Origin: a virus
Reading direction: 5' to 3' (one strand)
IMG/VR virus record: IMGVR_UViG_3300038701_003109
Location: 1-24,172 of that record
DNA length: 24,172 nucleotides
Shown: positions 20,738-24,172 of the stretch, in pieces
Layout of the letters: every line of letters starts with the position of its first letter
How positions within the stretch are numbered: the first letter of the stretch is position 1
Made by a program: the position numbers and the translations under genes
The notes under the pieces: generated by a model
Seen by the model: only the letters and a program-made list of their open reading frames with translations
Database searches by the model: none
Told to the model about the DNA's origin: nothing

Positions 20738-21826
20738 TCAGGCGATGTCATAGACGCCGGAGGTCCGCAGACGGAACGCCACCATGACGCCGGTCATGGA
20801 CGCGCCCGAGTACATGACCATGCGGTCGTAGGGCCGGGCCGGATTGTGCTTCTTGTGGCGGTTCCCGTCCATGTACATCAGGCGGATGCCGTTGGGCGAG
20901 GTGTCGATGGTGTAGCACCGCTTGTCGTAACCGAGGTCATCCAGCGTCGGGTCGTACCGGAAGCGCACGTTCCCGAAATAGACATCGCCCATGTCGATGT
21001 CCTGCCGCCCGTTGAAGCCGGTCTGCGAATACTGGCCGTTGGCCCGCAGCTCGCGTTTCAGCGCCTCGAGGAAGTCGGAGCCGCACAGCCGGACGATGGC
21101 GTTGCGCTGGCCGCCGTAGCGGGTCCGCTGACGCTCCTCCTTGCCGAAGAACTCGATCAGGGCGCCGCCGTTGGTCGTGGACGAGGTGATCTCGTCGTTG
21201 CCCGACCCGGCGGCCGCGGCCGCCGCGGTGGCCGCGCGGTTGCGCCACCAGGTGTGCGTCGAGCGCGACAGGCCGCCGGTCGTGCCCGCCGCCGGGTTGT
21301 CGAGGATGAACGCCTGGATCCCGGCCAGCGCCTTGCTGTCCGCGGTGCCGTCGCCCCACAGGAGGGCGTTGAAGGACTTCTTCCGGTCCTCGTCGAACAT
21401 CTCCATCTTCTCGTCGAGCGCGTTGCCGAGGGCGTGCGCCTCGCGGCCCGACATGGCGACGGTGCTCTGGTCGACGCCATCCTCCAGCACGTCGATGCCG
21501 TGCTGTTTGAGCTCGGTGAAATTCACCTGCAGACCCTGGAAGTGCTCCTTCCAGGTATAGCGGACCTTCTTGACCCCGGTCGGGTTGTCGTAGGACAGCG
21601 GGTCGTCGCCGCTGTAACCCTGCCAGCCGGCCGTGCCGCCGGCGCCGTCCTTGACGTTGAACGCCAGGGTCTCCCGGCCGCCCGCGAAGGAGCCGGCCTT
21701 GGGGTCCAGCGCCGCGATCAGCGGCTTGTCCTGGACGTTCTGCGCGATGGCCTTGCGGCCCTTGCGGAGGTGGGTTTCGTGCGTGAGGTTGAAGACGTCG
21801 TTGAGTTGAGCCGCGGTGATGGGCAT
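20738..21826 (-). CDS. Major capsid protein
   Basis: A 362-aa protein expected to form the icosahedral shell with the HK97 fold. It begins MPITAAQLNDVFNLTHETHLRKGRK. Features resembling podophage coat proteins include the KVRYTWKEHFQGLQVNFTELKQHGID segment, a long central helix ALGNALDEKMEMFDEDRKKSFNALLW, then GIQAFILDNPAAGTTGGLSRSTHTWWRNRA. The C-terminal half holds YDKRCYTIDTSPNGIRLMYMDGN and ends in a strand ending TSGVYDIA. It follows a scaffold gene, and the ATG at 21826 has an AAAGGA site. Family naming is uncertain, but capsid identity is well supported by sequence and place. Confidence 0.86.
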   Translation of the reverse strand: MPITAAQLNDVFNLTHETHLRKGRKAIAQNVQDKPLIAALDPKAGSFAGGRETLAFNVKDGAGGTAGWQGYSGDDPLSYDNPTGVKKVRYTWKEHFQGLQVNFTELKQHGIDVLEDGVDQSTVAMSGREAHALGNALDEKMEMFDEDRKKSFNALLWGDGTADSKALAGIQAFILDNPAAGTTGGLSRSTHTWWRNRAATAAAAAAGSGNDEITSSTTNGGALIEFFGKEERQRTRYGGQRNAIVRLCGSDFLEALKRELRANGQYSQTGFNGRQDIDMGDVYFGNVRFRYDPTLDDLGYDKRCYTIDTSPNGIRLMYMDGNRHKKHNPARPYDRMVMYSGASMTGVMVAFRLRTSGVYDIA

Positions 21827-21841
21827 AAGTCCAGTCCTTTA

Positions 21842-22846
21842 TTACCCGCGGACCGGCACCACAGTCTTGATGAGGTCCATCGTATTCTGGGGTGCGCTGT
21901 CCGAGCCGTTTCCGGCGGAGCGACCCCCCACGACAGGTTTCACCGGCTTCTTCGCCGGGCGCGACGCCGGGGCGGCGCTCCCGCTGACATTCGTGTACGC
22001 CTTATCCAGCACCGCCCGGACTTCCTCCGGGGTGGTGCTCGGCATGCTGTCGAGAAGCCAGCGGGTTTCCTTCCGCAGGGCGTCGTACTTGGCGTCGAAT
22101 TTGGGATCCCGCGCACGGCGCTCCGCCTCCCACGAGGCGACGGCCTCGCTCTTGGCGGCGGCCTGCTGCGCCTGCACGCTTTCCTGCGCCTGCGCCTGCC
22201 CGCGCGCGAGCCGCGCCTCGGCCGACGAGGTTTTCGCCCGCGCCCGGGCCACCTCTTGCGCGATGGCCTTCGGGAGCGTACCCGCCGCGACCTGCTGCTG
22301 CAGATCATCCGGCAGCAGCTCGCCCGCGCGCATCGCCAGGTCGGCGAACCACCGGGCGCCCTCCGCGTAGGCGGCGACGGGGTCGTGCTTGGCGAGCGCC
22401 GCCACCTGGAGCATGCCGGCCGCCTCGTCGGCGGTCATGGCGTTCTCCTGCAGGAACGAGTTGACCTGCAGGTACTGCTCGGCGGCGGGGCGAACCTGCT
22501 CCAGTTCGGCCTTGGCCTGTGCGGCCTCCTCCTTGAACTGGCGCCGCTCGGTGACGACCTGCTTGAAGCGGGGGTGTTCGTGGAACGGGACGTCGCTGTG
22601 GTCGTCCTCGTCGCCTTCCTCACCCTCGGTCTCGGCCGCTTCGGGATCCGTCTCTTCGACAGTTTCGGGGGACGAGCCCGGTTCGCCTTCGACAGCGACC
22701 ACGTCACGAATGATGCTGCCGATGTCGGGGCTGTCGTCCTCTGCGGGGGACGAACCCGCTTCGACCTCACCCTCGGTCGGGGTTTCGATCTCGTCTGCGG
22801 GAGGGGACGAGGCCTCCTGCTCCAGGGCTTTAGCGTCGGTGGTCAT
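21842..22846 (-). CDS. Capsid scaffolding protein
   Basis: A 334-aa acidic, helical protein just before the capsid gene. Residues 1-85 are very acidic and probably disordered (EGEEGDEDDHSD). Residues about 95-250 form long helices with coiled-coil character (RRQFKEEAAQAKAELEQVRPAAEQYL; ARARAKTSSAEARLARGQAQA). The C-terminus has a basic patch (RPAKKPVKPVVGGR), which in scaffold proteins contacts the coat. It should guide procapsid assembly and then leave. A GGAGAG site precedes the ATG at 22846, and a likely promoter lies in the 89-base gap upstream. Confidence 0.82.
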   Translation of the reverse strand: MTTDAKALEQEASSPPADEIETPTEGEVEAGSSPAEDDSPDIGSIIRDVVAVEGEPGSSPETVEETDPEAAETEGEEGDEDDHSDVPFHEHPRFKQVVTERRQFKEEAAQAKAELEQVRPAAEQYLQVNSFLQENAMTADEAAGMLQVAALAKHDPVAAYAEGARWFADLAMRAGELLPDDLQQQVAAGTLPKAIAQEVARARAKTSSAEARLARGQAQAQESVQAQQAAAKSEAVASWEAERRARDPKFDAKYDALRKETRWLLDSMPSTTPEEVRAVLDKAYTNVSGSAAPASRPAKKPVKPVVGGRSAGNGSDSAPQNTMDLIKTVVPVRG

Positions 22847-22874
22847 GGGTCTCTCCGGTTAGGTGGTGGTCGGG

Positions 22875-22903
22875 ATGATACGCCAGGTGTGGCTTTTCGG
22901 CAA
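22875..22903 (-). promoter_or_regulatory. Putative promoter of the scaffold-capsid genes
   Basis: On the minus strand TTGCCG (22898-22903), a 17-base spacer and TATCAT (22875-22880). Transcription would start near 22868, about 22 bases before the ATG at 22846. It is the only sizeable gap in this part of the late region, which supports an internal promoter that boosts capsid production. Confidence 0.55.
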
Positions 22904-22935
22904 TGCCGTCCGGGTGCTCCGAAACGCAGGGAGCG

Positions 22936-24172
22936 TCAGACGACCGAGACGTGCGCCTCTGCGGCCGCGGCGCTCTCTCCGATGTAGACCTTGTAAACGT
23001 CATCGCCCGAGCGGGTCTGCCGACCGACCGAAGCGGAGCCGACGATCAGGCGTCCGGGCGTGATCTGCTCGAAGTCGCCCGACGCGGACGCCGGGTCGGA
23101 GCCGAGATAGATGGTCCCGTAGTCCACCCCGAACGTGCCGAGGTCGCAGTAGCCCGAGACGGTCTTCGCCTCCATGTCGAACTCGATCACCGCCCACGTC
23201 GCGGTGCGGATGTCGAAGCCCGTCAGCTCGCCGTAGGCAACCTCGCCCGTGCTGTTGCACCGGAAGCGGAAGACCAGCCGGTTGAGGTAGCTGCGGAGGA
23301 TCGCGAAGCCCGTGGCGGTCTGCACCTCGTCTTCCGACGTGATGAACGCGGCGTCCACCGAGCCGCCGCAGTCGAAGCGCAGCCCGACAGCGAGGGTCGT
23401 GGTGGCGATGGGGGCCGGCGGCACGGGGACGGTGTGGCGGACCACGCGGTTATCCCCGGTCGTCGTGCCGTGGTAATACCCGTCCGAGTTGAAGTAGAAG
23501 TAGGTGCCGTCGTAGGCCGCCCCCTCGGGGCTGTCCACCTCGGAGCTATCGGCGACGAGCCACTCGCCGTATCCGCGCGCCCTGTCCAGCGCCGGGGTCG
23601 ATCCGGAGAGGTCGATGCCGACATATCGGACCTTGCCCGCCGCGTTGTTCGCGCCCGTCGTCCCGTAGAGGATGCCCTTCCCGCCGCCCTCGGGGTAGTA
23701 GCCGAGGTCGTCGAAGCCGGGCGTGACCGCCTTGCGGTCCATGTCGGCGAGGTCCAGGTCTCCGACGTAGGCCCCGGTCCCGGCGTCGAAAAGCTTCCCG
23801 TCCGTGCCGGACGAGGCGAGCGCCAGGATCATGTCGACGCCGGGCAGGTAGACGATGCCGTTCGCCGTCAGCGTTCCGCTGATCGTGAGCGAGGTCGTGA
23901 AGGCGCCAGACTGGTCGCAGCGGACGATTGCCCCGCCGGTGCAGGCAAGGAATAGATCGCGGCTGCTGTCGTATGTGACGCCCTGCACCGTGGTCGCGCC
24001 GCCGCCGACAGCGAATTCCGCCGCGTAGGTGTTGGTCGCCGGGTCCCAGACGGTGATGTTCGGCTGCACGGGGGTGGACGCACTCAGCTCGCGCCCGTGG
24101 CCGCCCATGAGCAGCTTGCCGGAGTGCGTGCCGCCGGTGATGGTGGAAAGGCCCGTGTTGGTCTTCTTCTGC
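22936..24172 (-). CDS. Fibre-like protein with propeller and jelly-roll regions, 5' end outside window
   Basis: The frame is open to the right edge; the first in-window ATG is at 24108, but upstream residues (KKTNTGLSTITGGTHSGKLL) continue the protein. The first part has repeating strands like beta-propeller blades (VWDPATNTYAAEF; TVQGVTYDSSRDLFLACTGG; GIVYLPGVDMILALASSG). The last 170 residues (VGLRFDCGGSVDAAFI; WAVIEFDMEAKTVSGYCDLGTFG) look like a concanavalin-type jelly roll. These shapes suit a virion surface or receptor-binding protein. It precedes the scaffold gene, an unusual place for a tail fibre, so a head appendage is also possible. Confidence 0.6.
   Translation of the reverse strand, partial: QKKTNTGLSTITGGTHSGKLLMGGHGRELSASTPVQPNITVWDPATNTYAAEFAVGGGATTVQGVTYDSSRDLFLACTGGAIVRCDQSGAFTTSLTISGTLTANGIVYLPGVDMILALASSGTDGKLFDAGTGAYVGDLDLADMDRKAVTPGFDDLGYYPEGGGKGILYGTTGANNAAGKVRYVGIDLSGSTPALDRARGYGEWLVADSSEVDSPEGAAYDGTYFYFNSDGYYHGTTTGDNRVVRHTVPVPPAPIATTTLAVGLRFDCGGSVDAAFITSEDEVQTATGFAILRSYLNRLVFRFRCNSTGEVAYGELTGFDIRTATWAVIEFDMEAKTVSGYCDLGTFGVDYGTIYLGSDPASASGDFEQITPGRLIVGSASVGRQTRSGDDVYKVYIGESAAAAEAHVSVV

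Noticed and set aside
20681-22987. Long plus-strand ORF (768 codons)
   Set aside because: It lies opposite the capsid and scaffold genes, which have clear start sites and family features. It shows no motif of its own.
1-24172. CRISPR array, tRNA or insertion sequence
   Set aside because: No regularly spaced repeats, tRNA-like cloverleaf or transposase gene was seen on reading. A dedicated search was not possible here.

Overview
The window is a continuous piece of a tailed phage or prophage genome, best read as a temperate, podovirus-like phage of a GC-rich alphaproteobacterium (a Rhodobacterales-type host is an inference). The reasons are the high GC content, a GapR/DUF2312 protein (a family centred on Alphaproteobacteria), and a short-tail gene order of scaffold, capsid, tail adaptor, tail nozzle and large internal virion proteins. 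No ribosomal, tRNA or host metabolic gene was seen. No terminase, portal, endolysin or DNA polymerase lies in the window, so both ends continue into more phage sequence.

Layout. (1) 1-7604, minus strand: an early operon of tightly overlapping genes. In transcription order it holds a small HTH regulator, a RusA-like resolvase, a DUF6378 protein, a SNF2-type helicase, a Cys-rich small protein, two small unknown proteins, a 332-aa unknown, a DUF2800 Cas4/RecB-like nuclease, a DUF2815 single-strand DNA-binding protein, a one-helix membrane protein, a GapR-like protein, two small unknowns and a C5-cytosine DNA methyltransferase that runs off the left edge. The methyltransferase reading frame is broken at a run of ten C. 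(2) 7605-7728: a divergent control region with back-to-back promoters and two GAC-N5-GTC operator-like sites. (3) 7729-9476, plus strand: a small acidic protein, a tyrosine integrase, a possible 27-aa ORF and a DUF3268-like protein without its zinc ribbon. (4) 9473-24172, minus strand: a late structural operon. In transcription order it holds a fibre-like protein entering from the right edge, a scaffold with its own promoter, the major capsid protein, two small capsid-region proteins, tail adaptor, tail nozzle, a GNAT acetyltransferase and four presumed internal virion proteins of 206, 254, 768 and 1069 aa. The plus and late minus units converge and share their stop codons.

How it works together. 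The early operon looks like a recombination and replication set (exonuclease-like protein, SSB, helicase, resolvase) followed by DNA-modifying and chromatin-type proteins. The late operon builds the capsid, short tail and ejected proteins. Two promoters, for the integrase unit and the helicase unit, share a 20-bp box with 17 of 20 bases identical. Strong UNCG-capped hairpins sit after the capsid gene and after the next gene. No single novel defence-type system was recognised. The most notable items are the interrupted methyltransferase, the shared promoter box with the divergent operators, the phage GapR homologue, and a tandem duplicated domain in the tail nozzle.
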